A DNA stretch of 64,000 nucleotides. Origin: Numida meleagris (lineage: Eukaryota > Chordata > Aves > Galliformes > Numididae). Location: positions 21,839,225 through 21,903,224 of the forward strand of contig NC_034415.1 in the NCBI RefSeq assembly GCF_002078875.1, given 5' to 3'. The notes below the pieces were generated by a model. It was not told the origin of the DNA, did no database searches, and saw nothing but the letters and a program-made list of their open reading frames with translations. Shown here in pieces: positions 35,146 to 46,384 of the stretch. The position numbers and the translations under genes are program-made. Numbering within the stretch: the first letter of the stretch is position 1; each line of letters begins with the position of its first letter.

Positions 35146-37032
35146 GTGGAGTGCTGGGAGGGACATAAGCGAAGCCCCCCTGGGTCTCGCAGCCCCATCC
35201 CCGCCGCTGCCCCGGCCCGGGCCGGCCACAGCCCCGGCACATCAAAGGGCCGGGGCAGATTGAACTGCGCTCCAGACGCTCCCTCCCATTTCCTGCTGGA
35301 TTCCCGTCTCGCTCCCTTTGCCCGCATCAGCAAAACAGAGTGTAAAAATAGAGGCCGGGCTTCACCAAAACACAATGGCAAATTGTTCCCCGAAAGGTCA
35401 CTGGGGCGTCTCAGAATAGCTCGAGGAGCGGGGAAAAATCGATGTGTCTGAGGGGGGACTAACCTGAAGATGACGGCCAGACCCCTGACATGAGGCTCCC
35501 TGGAGCCCTGTGTGCCTTGGAGCATCCTCACCTTCTCCCATCCAACTTCATTCCCAATAGGGTTGGCCATCACCATGAGCCTTATCCAGGAATGTGACAG
35601 CTCAGTGAGCCCCAAGTGGTGTTTAGGTGTTAGGCAGCAAGAAGCAAAGGGAGAGGCAGGAGAACCAGGCAGGCAGGGGAGGGCTGGGAGGAGGATGGCT
35701 CTGCCCGTGACAGCACGCGGTCCCCTGGGCACCCGCAGCCTTTGTGTGGCTTTGTGGGAACCCTGGCAGCCGTGGGATGAAAGTAGAGCAGCTCCGCCAG
35801 CAATAAATTACTGCTCCCAGTTGTCGATGGCCGCTAATAATGAAGGTGAAGCTTTCCCATTGCCTGCATGGGTGGGAATATTTGGGGCCCACTGTTCCGT
35901 GAGCATATTTTAATTCGATAATGTGGGAAGGCACTGAGTAATGCAGGTACTTGCTCTTTTCCCAGACCGGGCTGCCCTGGAGCGTGGCTTTCCCAAAGAG
36001 GTTGTAATTAAAGCTGGATAATGAGGCTGGACAATGAGAGCTGCAGAAATTTGGGGTGATTTTGCTTTTTTGTTTCTTGTTTCGCTGGTTCTAAACACAT
36101 GCTCCTCCCACCTTCCCTTTTTTTTATATATAGTTTTAATTCAATGTCATCTAAATGCCACTTCCCCTCCTTTCTCACTCCCTAATTTAATCTGTGCCAC
36201 AGCCACTGCAGGAGCACAGTGTGACGGGGGATTTTCTACCCCTGGGAGCCTGCCTATCACCAGAGGCACGTGAGAAAGGTGGATGAACAAAATACCTTTC
36301 AATGCCATTCTATGATTTGCCAAACAATTCCCTGCAGTAGGAGATGGACCAAAATCCCCATCGCTTCTGAAGGTAATGCCCATAACCAGCTGGCTCCATC
36401 CCACACCAACAGCAGTGAACCCAGGCTCATGTGCAGGCAGAGCCACCCGTAGCACCCAGGCTATTGTCCTCTGTGCAAGAGTTGGCCCTAAAGACCTTTT
36501 TCCAAAAATAGAAAATATCTGGGGCAGGGGCAGTGTTCATCACCCTTTGCAAAGAAACACCGTCGTAAACAAATCACAGGAACAAATGTGAAAGGTGAAT
36601 TGAACTTTCCACCGGGAGTGGGAGCATCAGAGGTGACACAGTGGGTGAGTGGCACTGCTCCTTCCCAGCCCTGTCTATAGAGCTATATATTCAATGTATA
36701 TGTGTAGGGAGTGGTTGTAAACCCTCACCTTGGGTACATGCAAGGGCTGCATGAAGGGAGAGGCGGAGGGAGGCTTGTCCTGGGCAAGGAGGGAGGGAGC
36801 AGAATGGGACGTGGGAGGGAGAGATAAAGGGTGTGAGAGCTATCGGCTCCTTCCAGGACAGAGCAGGGACGGGGTTGGAACATCTGTGCAACGGGGATGG
36901 GGTTGGCAGCCGATAACACCGAACGCCTCGACGCTGGGGCTCTGCCCACTTTGATGGCGACTTCCAGGGATGGAAGGGAATAGTCCTGTCCTCCTGCCCC
37001 ATGGCACAGCTGTGGCGTGCTGCACCTCCTCT

Positions 37033-37206
37033 CACCTTCAACATAACCTACAAATGATATATGTGTGTATATATACCATCTTCAGCGTAGCCCACTGATA
37101 GATATATACATATGTATGCCATCTTCAACATAGCCTATAAATGATATCTATGTGTATATATGCCATCTTCGACATTGCCTATAAATTATATATATGTATG
37201 TATATA
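37033..37206. repeat. Minisatellite, about four copies of a 43-44 bp unit
   Basis: Units begin near 37033, 37076, 37119 and 37163. Each starts with a variant of C-[AC]-[TC]-CTTC-[AG]-[AG]-C-[AG]-T and ends in an AT/GT-rich TATATG-type run. It lies just beyond the 3' end of TAL1. Confidence 0.85.
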
Positions 37207-37659
37207 TAAATATACACTTATATACATATAAAATGACTAATGTCACCAACTCAACTGTTTTTTAGTGTTTTTAGTGTGAACCGGGCTCTGAGCTGCATTT
37301 CTATTTTTTTTAATTTAAAAAGAAGAGGAATTCCTATAATTGCCCACGATTGCCTATCACTGCCTATTGAGCCATAGCCAAACACTGCCGAGCTCTGAGC
37401 ACAGCAGCACTGCCCCCAGCAGCCCCATCTCCAAAAGAGCAACAAGGCCACCAGTGAGGGACCTTTGGGGACATGCACACAGCGGGTGGCAGTGCCCAGA
37501 TGCCCGCCCAACACGGGGGATTGCTCCACACCACCGCTTCCTTCCTGCTTTTGGGATGGGGAAATGGTTTTGCAAGGGATCTGCCGGCTGCTGGTGGTTT
37601 TCCCAGCTGGGCACAAAGCTGAAGTGCCAATGGGTGTGAGAGGGGAGAGAGGAAAGCGA

Positions 37660-38143
37660 GCCCAGGCTGCTTTGTAAAACTTTATTTAGAAATATTCTTG
37701 ATATATTCATTATATATATATATTTATATATACACACACATTACAACAAATGTGTTTTCTAAATAGCACATCCACAGTGGGTCGAGAGTCAGGGTACCGG
37801 GTCTGGTTACCTTGTTTCTGCTGAAAAAATGCAGAAAGCCAAAGGGAGGGCAGCGGAGAGAGGGACAGGACTGGGAGAGAAAATAATGGCAGAGGGAGAA
37901 TTCAATCACACGGTACGACACTGACTGACAGTGCTGTTCATACAGAACCGGGGCGATGTTCCACACACAGAGACGTGAAGCAGGCAGGAGGGAAGGTGGG
38001 TGGGGGAAATGTACCATTCAATCACAATTAAAGGACAACTGTACATACCCCGGGAGGACGGCAGCGTGCTATGGGGAGGTGTGCATGTGGGGACCGAGGA
38101 GGTTGTACCATTGGCCAACTGTTCAGCTACCAAAAAGGGAGAA

Positions 38144-38195
<52 letters not shown>

Positions 38196-39321
38196 AGAAT
38201 TCTGGGCAATGAGGAATCTCAAAAGGCTGAGTGTTGGTGTTTTTTCTTGTAATAGTTTGACAAAAAGTGAGTAAGACCCTCCCGGGTCACCACCCCCTGC
38301 CCATCCCCACTGCCTGGCCCCAGAGACACCGGTGACTACAGCAGCCCCTCGTGCTCAGCATCGCCCCATGGTAACCCCTTCACTAAAGCCCTCCCTGTAC
38401 GCAGGACCTTGATCCAGGAAGGCCTTGTCCTCCTTCTCCCCAATACGCGCTGTTGGTTTCTGAGAATTTGGAGCTGGGCTGGAAGCCCTGGCTTGGGCTG
38501 GGAGCATGTCCCACCCAATGCACTCACTCCATGCTGGGAGAAGTCTCAGCCTATTATTTACAAGAGGCCCTAAAACCAAGCTCAAATGCTTTCTCCCTTA
38601 TGAAGGACATGTTTAGATTTTGATGTTACACGGTGATTTCTTTGCCTTGGAGCTTCCACACATGGTTTGAAACAGAGGAACCACAGAGCACTGGTGCTTG
38701 TCCCTAGACCAGCTCTGCAGCCCCTAAGCCCTTGGGATGATCCCATCAGTGCTCTTAGCACTCACCCCGTGCCAGGAGATACAGCAAGGCTGTGGGTCTA
38801 CCAGCCTTGGCCAATCAAGGACCTCCTACTGCCTAATTGCATCCAGCCTGTGGGCGCTTGCACGGGTGCACTACCACTTTCACAGAACAAAACCAAAAAA
38901 TTCAAAGCATACCACCGAAACCCTTTTATAACCCTATGTACACGCAAACTGTTGATGCATCGATTCTTTTCACTTTTTTTCCCTCAAAAAAAAGTTCCTG
39001 GTTTAAGGGGAGGCATCACTAGTCACCTTTTCAATCCTTAACCAATTCTGAGTTTCATCTTCCTTGAGAGAAGCTCAGCTCTACAGAAACCACTGGGAAA
39101 ACTTGAGGAGACCACTGCAGGACCTCACCCTCTGTGTTACAGCACAGGGTTGGGGGCTCACGGGGCGGTGGGGAGCACAGAACACCCTATGTACCTTTAT
39201 GTTCAGTGGATACTGCGTGGTGGCATTGAACAGAAGGAATCTCACGTCATAAATACAACACCCCAAACAATCCAACGTTAGGTAGAAGGGAAAGGAAAGG
39301 GGACAGAAACAATTTAAAAAA

Positions 39322-39354
<33 letters not shown>

Positions 39355-39798
39355 AAAAGAAAGTCTCAATCCTTTTAATAGTTCTTTTGCTGAGGGCATT
39401 TTTCACCTCGTTAAAAAGATACAGTCAGAAGGTCTTGGTCAACGGGAGCATGGCTCGGACCAGTTGCTCGTGCTCCGCAGCCCTGTGTTTCATTCCTCAT
39501 GTCCCAGCCATGCGACTGCTTGAGAAGTGACCCTCAGGGGGTCCAAAAAACCCTCGGAATGCTGGAGGGGTGCTGGCCGTGTTCCCCTCCTGTCCTCAGA
39601 GTCAATATGTACAATGAAGACGACTTCAACGCTTTTCTTCTTCGTACGATCCCGTACCTAAACACCGAGTGTCCATCCCATTCGGTTGGCCAACGTGCCA
39701 ACCTGGGCCAAGAGGACGGGGAGCCAAGGGCCAGGTCCCAAATCCCACCCGCCTGGGTCTCGCCTCCCCCTGAGCACTCGGGGAGTGATTTGGGGTCA
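37660..39798 (-). other. TAL1: TAL1 3' UTR and poly(A) signal
   Basis: On the minus strand the first good AATAAA after the TGA is at 37681-37686 (plus-strand TTTATT), giving a 3' UTR of about 2.1 kb, in keeping with the long TAL1 3' UTR in other vertebrates. It contains a 46-nt A-run on the plus strand (38148-38193) and a GA microsatellite (39331-39352). The exact end is inferred from the signal. Confidence 0.65.
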
Positions 39799-42700
39799 TC
39801 ACCGCTGTGCGCTGCCTTCGACAGGGAGGATGGCATGGTGCAGGTTCCGTGCGTGCTTGGAGTCGAGCGTGTCGTGCTCCTCCGTGAAGCTGTCCGGGCT
39901 CGCCGCTCCATCCAAAGAGCTTCCACAGCTGGAGTTCGGAGACAGCATGTCCTGCAGGAGGTCTTCCTGGACTATCCCCGAGTCTTTGTTCACTTTGCCC
40001 CTTTGGTTTCCTTCCTCCTCCTGGTCGTTGAGCAGCTTGGCCAGGAAGTTGATGTATTTCATAGCCAGGCGCAAAATCTCATTCTTGCTCAGCTTTTTGT
40101 CGGGCGGGTGCGTGGGGATGAGCTTGCGGAGCTCCGCGAAGGCTCCGTTCACGTTCTGTTGCCTCCACCTCTCCCGGCTGTTGGTGAAAATGCGGCGGAC
40201 CACCTTCGTGTGAGGACCTGCAATTGCAATGGCACACAATTATTAGCAGCACCTACCGACTCATAGAATCATAGAATCACAGGATCATTAGGGTTGGAAA
40301 AGACCTCTAACATCACCAAGTTCAACCATCCAGCTACCACCAATATTGCCCACTAACCATGTCCCTCGGTGCCACATCTTCACAGTTCTTGAACTCCACC
40401 CCCCTCCCTGGTCATTTAATAATTAGCTCATTTCCCAAATTACTCAATTTATTTTAGTCCCATCGTCAAAGCACTGAACCAGGAGTTTCCAGCTAGCAGG
40501 AAGCTAACCAAGGAGCCGCAACAGCCACAGCTTGTGTTCAATGGAAGGGAAAAGTTGAGTTGCACCTTTTGAGATGACTCCCGAGATGCCTAAATTTAGC
40601 TCTCCAAGGAGAAAGGCTCACCATGACGTGTATTATTAGGGTATCTCAGCAACAAAGGTCCTATTAAAAGGCTAGCTCATCAGATGGCTTTATTTTTCTA
40701 TCCCAAAAGTCTTTTAAGGACACATCATTAGGACAGGGGAAATTGGCATGAGCTGAGGCTTTGGTAGAGATCCCAAAATCTTCCTTCTGCCCCGATGTCA
40801 CCAGGATCCGGATCTGGCAGAGATCACCAGCCCTCTGGGTGCTTCATGCGATGGGGCAGCAGGACTCACCCTGTTGTAACACGCAGTGGAAGCAGTGTCC
40901 TTGCCTCAAGGGTGACCATGGGAGGAGGACAAAGCAGCTTTCCAGCTATCCCAGGGACCTTCTGCTCTCTTTTGCCCATTAAGGCAAGGACTCCTCAATA
41001 GACACTGACTGGAGAAGGGTCACCCAATTGCCAGTGATGTCCATTTGGCTCTGCTACTGTCAATGTCAGCTAAATCTCTAATTTTACAGCCGTCTTCCTG
41101 TAGGGCATGTAACAGAGGAGGTGTTCTGTGTTCAGGAATGAAATCATCCATCCTCCCTCTATCAGTTCTCCTTTCAGCTCACCGAGGCAGCTCGTAATGG
41201 CATGAGGTGACATTACCTCTGTGTTGGGAGAGACCCAAAGCAGAAGTCTGCCCAGAAGCAAATCAGGACTGCAGGTCCTTGGGTCCACAAAAAGCAGTGC
41301 GTGGAAGGAGACACTGCCATCAGCCATCTCCATCCCCAACTCCAGGGCACACTGACAGTGGAAGGACACAGCAACCTCAAGATACTATGGGAGAATGGCC
41401 ATGCTGGAAGGAACAGGGAACATCCCAGGGAGTGGAAATCACCACAAATTTTGAAGCAACGATTTTTAATTAACACATTGATGAGTTGCACCCTAAAGGG
41501 TGGGCTGTGGGCGTTCCCATCACACACTGTTGCTCCTCTGCGGGGACCAGGGGGACCTCAGCCACTGGAGCTGCCTGGCTCTGCTGAGTGCAGTGACAAC
41601 GTGCTGCTATCTCCTACAGCAATACCACGATTCCTGCTCTTAAATGCTCTTTCAGGACAAAACGGAGCACACACCCCTGGATCTAGGAGACGCAGCTTAA
41701 CACCCTTTTGTGCTCATAAGGGATAGGAAAAAAAAAAAGTGTGTGGATCGTGTTAATTTTCCAAAAATCTCAGTCTTCACAGGCTTCCAACACATCTCAT
41801 TCACGGGAAGCTGCCTACTAAGAGGCATCATGAAATGCTGAAATCAGACAACCTGTCCATTTTCCTCCCAAAACAAGATCAAGAATGTAACAAATTCTGA
41901 CACCACTACAATTTCTGATTCTTGCATCAGTGCCAGCAACTGAATTAACTGTATTCTTAAGAGAAAACAGGTTTGGGGCAAAGTGTGTCAAGCAGTGGAG
42001 AAATTTAAAATGCCCCTTAGCTGCATTTTAATGGAAGAGCTTCATTTCTCATAAAGAAGCCTCATAATTAAGCCAAGCAGTCGGCTGCAAAGTTATGCCT
42101 GGATTTTGTTCCCATAGATGGATAGATCAATGCTTTTAACATTGTAATTACAATGACAGATCTGAGGAAAACCAGCAAGAAGACGGGCTTCCAAAATTAC
42201 AGAATATCCTCTCAGATCGTTTTTCACGTCTCTATCTCCACATGTGTGTATTTTGTGCAGAGTGGCACCGTCACTGCGTGCTGTCTCCATTCCCTGCACA
42301 CCCCTGCAGCGTGCCATCGCTATCTGAGCGGCAGCAGAGCCCACGGGAGCACAGGGACAGCCCAGCACAGGTGACATGTGCTGACTCCTCATGTCCAGAT
42401 CACATTATCTAGCACTTGTATTCCCCCCAAAATTGATCCGATTTTTGTGAGTTTACATGAGATGGAATCTGCAGGATTGGGCCCTACCTGTGCGCCTGGA
42501 GAGCGCACAGCCGAAGATTTGGATACGACCAAATATCATGTATTTTTTAGAAAGCAGCGTGCCTGTTTCTATCACCACAGCATCGCTGAAGTTGGAAAGG
42601 ACCACTAAGACCACCCAGTCCAACCGCCAGCCCATCCCCGCCACTGAACCTTTCCACGCTGTTACTGCCCCGTGCCTTTGCAGAGCAGCCCCCCTGCCCC

Positions 42701-43794
42701 AAGGCAGCCCCCAGCGCGGTGCCTTCCTTCACCGTTCCCCCGCCGCACCCCGCGATATTCCCCCTCCACATTTCGGCTTTTTCCCCCGTACTCACCGTCG
42801 GTGATCTCCATCTCGTAAGGCGACGGTCTCCTCTTCACCCGGTTGCTGCCGTACATGGAGAAGGAGTCCGGCTCGCCGAAGAACCCGCTGCAAACAGAGG
42901 CAGAGCGGCGTGAGGCGGCCCCGACCCCGCGGGGGGATGCTCACGGGCCCCGCAGCCCACGGGGGATGTAAGGGACACCCGGCGTGGGACACGCGCTGCG
43001 CCCGTGGGGCCATTTCCCGTCCCTAGGGCTGAGCTGGGGAGCTCCGGGGGCACCGCACTTCTCAGCCCTCCCTCCCCATACTGCGCTCCACTACGGGACC
43101 GCCGCGAAATGCCCCACAGCTGCTCTGCCCGTGGTATTTCTGCCAGGCATTTTTTTAAAATTTTTTTTCCCTCTAGGAACGACCGTTTTTCGTTCCGTTC
43201 TTTTGCTCTTTTTTTTTGTTCCCCCCTTTTCTTCCTTTGCAAAGTTTGCCTTTTTTTTTTTTTTTTTTTGGCGGTGACTCAGTTCCCTTTCCCCCCTCCC
43301 CCCCCATAACCCCCTTCCCTCCTCTCTCTCTCCGCAGCCCCGGGGACGCAGTGGGGGCCGGGGGGAAGCACGGACCTGCCGATGGTGCCCAGCGGTTGCC
43401 CCAGGTTGTAGAGCATGGCCCTGCCGGGGGGCTGCAGCGGCAGCGCGGGGGGGCTCAGCTGCACCATGCGGGCTTCGCAGGCGGCTTCGGCGGCGCGGCA
43501 CGGCTCGGCGCCCGGCGCTCTCTGCATCGCCTCCCCCGCCGCCTCTCGGCTTTTTATGTCCAAGGAGCCCCCCCTGCGCACCAGCTCGATGACGGGCACG
43601 GCGGCGGCGGGGGGCCCGGGGGAGGGCCGGCCCGCCTCTTTGGCCGCCCCGTTGAGCAGCAGCTGGGGCTCGGCCGGCGGCTCCATGCCCCCGCGGCTGC
43701 TGTCGGGCTCGCTCGTGGGCTCCGCTTCGGGGTCGTGACGGCGGGCATCGCGGGGGTCACTGCTGGGGGGCGGCGGGGCGGGCGGCCTGTCCAT
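39799..43794 (-). CDS. TAL1: T-cell acute lymphocytic leukaemia protein 1 (SCL), bHLH transcription factor, 309 aa
   Basis: Class II bHLH factor that pairs with E proteins and, with LMO2, LDB1 and GATA1/2, binds E-box/GATA sites; required for blood-cell specification. Coding exons in transcript order: 43376-43794 (ATG), 42796-42887, 39799-40217 (TGA); frame is continuous. The first coding exon opens at 43798, four nt before the ATG, after a pyrimidine-rich acceptor, so the start [12 protein letters not shown] is well placed and upstream open frame is not translated. Visible: MVQLSPPAL (about 110-118; Ser114 matches the mammalian ERK site region), [26 protein letters not shown], and the bHLH at about 178-230 ([20 protein letters not shown], then [18 protein letters not shown]). 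The C-terminal [19 protein letters not shown] block is conserved; the glycine run of human TAL1 is absent. Met166 could give a short bHLH-only isoform. The first donor (GTCCGT) is weak. Confidence 0.97.
40261..40415 (-). mobile_element. CR1 LINE 3' end in TAL1 intron
   Basis: Minus-oriented CR1 (same sense as TAL1): doubled 'catagaatcatagaatcaca' tail, 'gggttggaaaagacctctaa', 'catgtccctcggtgccacat'. Its tail ends only about 44 nt upstream of the acceptor of the bHLH exon. Confidence 0.92.
42580..42660 (-). mobile_element. CR1 LINE 3' fragment in TAL1 intron
   Basis: Short, old minus-oriented piece: 'gaagttggaaaggaccacta' and 'agaccacccagtccaaccgc'. Confidence 0.7.
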
Positions 43795-43863
43795 CGTCCT
43801 GCGGGGAGAGCAGCGCTCGGGGCGGCCCGAACCCGACAGGGGGGTCCCCCCGCTTCGGCGGAA

Positions 43864-43892
43864 TGACGTCACGCAGCGGCGGCGTGACGTCA
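43864..43892. promoter_or_regulatory. Two perfect cAMP-response elements
   Basis: TGACGTCA occurs at 43864-43871 and again at 43885-43892, 21 bp apart (two helical turns), about 70 bp upstream of the first TAL1 coding exon in the CpG-rich region. CREB/ATF sites of this form are typical of CpG-island promoters, so a start close to the coding exon is possible. Confidence 0.55.
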
Positions 43893-44479
43893 GGGCAGAG
43901 ACCCCCCATTCCCTTTTACCCCCGTACCAATGACCCCGGGACCCCTCCCGCCGCACCCACAGGGACGGGGAACTGGAGGGAGGCCAGGGGTTTTCCTCGC
44001 TCCGTTTTGAGGACGTTTCGGCCCACTGGGGGGGAATTTTTACTTCATCCCTATTATAATAATTGTTATTAATTTTCAGCATGGAAACCAAGCTCCAGGC
44101 GCTGCCGAATGGGGGGGAGAAGCGCTCACACAAAGCCCCGCACCCCCACGAGCTCAGCAGGAAGGAGGAAGGGGCCCCGGCACGGAGCAGCCGCGGCCGC
44201 GCACGGCAATTGTCTGCGGCCCCGCTCCCTTCTTTCTCCCCTATAACGAAACTATCGCGACAGGGCCGAGGGCGGGCAGCGCTATCGCGGCTATTTCTCC
44301 TTCTCCCACCGCCCTTCCTCGCTTTTTTTTTTTTTTTTTCCCTATGAATAACGGAGCAGATCTCATTCCCAGCATCCCCGCTGCTTCGCTTTGGGTCAAT
44401 TATTGTCATTTCTGGGTTGATCCAACCTCAGAGAAAATTATTATTATTATTATGTTGATCATGACTCTCCTTTTCTCTC

Positions 44480-44554
<75 letters not shown>
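44480..44554. repeat. (AAT)n microsatellite
   Basis: About 25 uninterrupted TAA/AAT trinucleotides in the TAL1 5' region; likely polymorphic. Confidence 0.95.
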
Positions 44555-44557
<3 letters not shown>

Positions 44558-45770
44558 TCAACCATTCAACCCAAAGCTTTACTGCCTCCCCCCGCCCTGC
44601 CAGCCCTCCAGAAAGAGCATCTAATTGCCGATTCCCATATTGTATAGGAAGAGATTACTCACATGTGTCATATTTAAGTAGGGACACCGCGAGTCTCTCC
44701 CGTTTCAACAAAAGCGCTCTCAGTGTCAGGCTGAATTTACTCCTCCCACCTCGAGGTACTTACGACTTTACAGAGAGGAAGGACACCCGCATCGGGATAA
44801 AACTGCTAAAGCCTGGGAGGAAGAGAAGGGGGGGAGAGAAAGGGAGAGAGAGGGTGGGTCTGGGGGACACGGGGATGGCACCGCGGGGACGAGGCACGGC
44901 GCACGACCCCGGCACACGGCCCGCAGCTGTGCGGAGCGGGGAGAACTAGTATCTTTGGGCGGAAAGAACGCTAAACTCATGGGGAAAGCTAATACATTTA
45001 GGGGAGAAATTATACATCGAGGGGAAACATGAATAAAGAACAGTAGAAAGGGGAAAAAAAGAGGGGAAAAAAAAAAACCCGTATATTCGGGCTGAATCAG
45101 GTGTTTTTTTGGATCTGTCTCCCCGGGAAGGAGATTCCGGATGGGGTCGGGGTTGGTTCGTTCCGATGGGGCCGCTCCCGGAGCCGCGGAGCACAGCGCC
45201 GAGGACCGGGGCCGGTGCCCGCCTGGAGCGGCCCCGCTGCGATCAACAGGAAGGAGAGAGCCGTGCCCCCCCCGCAGCGAAATGCCGAGCGGGGGCTTTG
45301 CTCTTCGTTAAACAACGGAATAAACCCATCGGCTTCTCCTCTGTTGGGTTATGGTTACTGTTTTTTTTTCGTTAAAACGAAATAAGCCAAAAAACGCCCC
45401 AAATCCGCGGTGTTTTCGTTTCCTTTAGAGGTGATTGTACGGAGAAAATGGAGGGGGGGCATTAAATCCCCGCCCGCTCGGTTCTGCGCTTCCAACTCCT
45501 TTTGTTTTGCGGCCGCGGACGGGCAGGAAATTTCCACCCCGGCCACGCACCTCTCCCTGTGCCCTTGGTGGGGAGAATCACCCCCAAAACGGAGAGGGGA
45601 AGGGAGTGGGGATCGGGCTGGGGAGAAGCCCCCAGGCACCGTCCGGCTATCGGTTCAGGCCGAGCCCCCCCGGCGGGGCTGGGGGCATCTCCCCCCATCG
45701 CCCCACATGGCCCCGCAGTCCCCCGATAGTGGGGGCCGCACCCGGGGCTTGGGGGGGGGGGGGGGGGGGG

Positions 45771-45915
45771 NNNNNNNNNNNNNNNNNNNNNNNNNNNNNN
45801 NNNNNNNNNNNNNNNNNNNNNNNNNNNNNNNNNNNNNNNNNNNNNNNNNNNNNNNNNNNNNNNNNNNNNNNNNNNNNNNNNNNNNNNNNNNNNNNNNNNN
45901 NNNNNNNNNNNNNNN
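45771..45915. other. Assembly gap (145 N)
   Basis: Run of N preceded by 20 consecutive G (45751-45770) and followed by a C-run. It lies between the predicted first non-coding TAL1 exon and the coding exons, so 5' UTR exons or a second promoter could be partly hidden. Confidence 0.99.
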
Positions 45916-45976
45916 CCCCCCATCGTGCCCCCCTCCAGCCCCATCCCGCTGCGGGGCCCGATCCCTCCCCACTCAC

Positions 45977-46181
45977 CATTTGCTTTTCATTGGGAAAAGT
46001 GAGTGGAGCCATTTTGTGGCCTACGCATGGCGGCTATATTTGTAGTAATGTGGGGTGGCTTCAGCTGGGGAGGCTCTAATTCCACATCACGTCCAGTTTC
46101 CTATTTAGTATGGAGAGCGGAACACTACTGCAATGTGGCCGAGAGAGATAAAGCCCCAGCAGTGGCCCGCCTGCCCTGATA
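45977..46181 (-). promoter_or_regulatory. TAL1: Predicted TAL1 promoter 1a and first non-coding exon
   Basis: On the minus strand, two GATA cores (46147-46150 and 46178-46181) are 31 bp apart, matching the spacing of the paired GATA sites at about -33 and -65 in mammalian TAL1 promoter 1a. This predicts a start near 46115. About 138 nt downstream a strong donor GGTGAGT (exon end at 45977) would close a non-coding exon, which contains GCCATTTTG and ATGGCGGC (YY1-like) motifs. All of this is read from sequence; transcription start is inferred. Confidence 0.6.
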
Positions 46182-46338
46182 AGCTTCTAAACCCATTATT
46201 TATGAAATGATTCATTATTATTTGGCAATTTTATCGAAGGAAAGCGGAAAATTATTGCAGGGATATGCATAGGAATAACTCCGGAATGCCTTCTAGCTTT
46301 TTTATGTGTGTGTGCTTAGATGCTCTTAAAAAGACACT

Positions 46339-46384
<46 letters not shown>

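Larger units (their letters stand above)
27837..37660. other. PDZK1IP1 / TAL1 intergenic interval
   Basis: About 9.8 kb without a recognised exon. It includes the PDZK1IP1 promoter side (CpG-enriched up to about 28330), an AATA microsatellite, CR1 fragments, a conserved-looking non-coding block (about 31820-32230), a G-run (33970-33985), a polypurine tract (34129-34455), an isolated CpG island (34480-34800) and a minisatellite (37033-37206). In mammals the TAL1 '+18/+19' stem-cell enhancer lies in this interval. Open frames show no known domain. Confidence 0.65.

Noticed and set aside
38148..38193. 46-nt A-run as evidence of a processed pseudogene or poly(A) tail
   Set aside because: It lies within the TAL1 3' UTR with no upstream cDNA-like sequence or target-site duplication.
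39499..40266. 255-codon plus-strand open frame
   Set aside because: Shadow of the TAL1 bHLH exon on the opposite strand.
43795..44409. Open frame extending TAL1 about 200 codons upstream of the chosen ATG
   Set aside because: A clear pyrimidine-rich acceptor ends at 43799, four nt before the ATG, and the extension has no TAL1-like sequence; openness reflects high GC.
45410..46079. Several long open frames across the N gap
   Set aside because: They read through 145 undefined bases and GC-rich DNA, and show no known domain.
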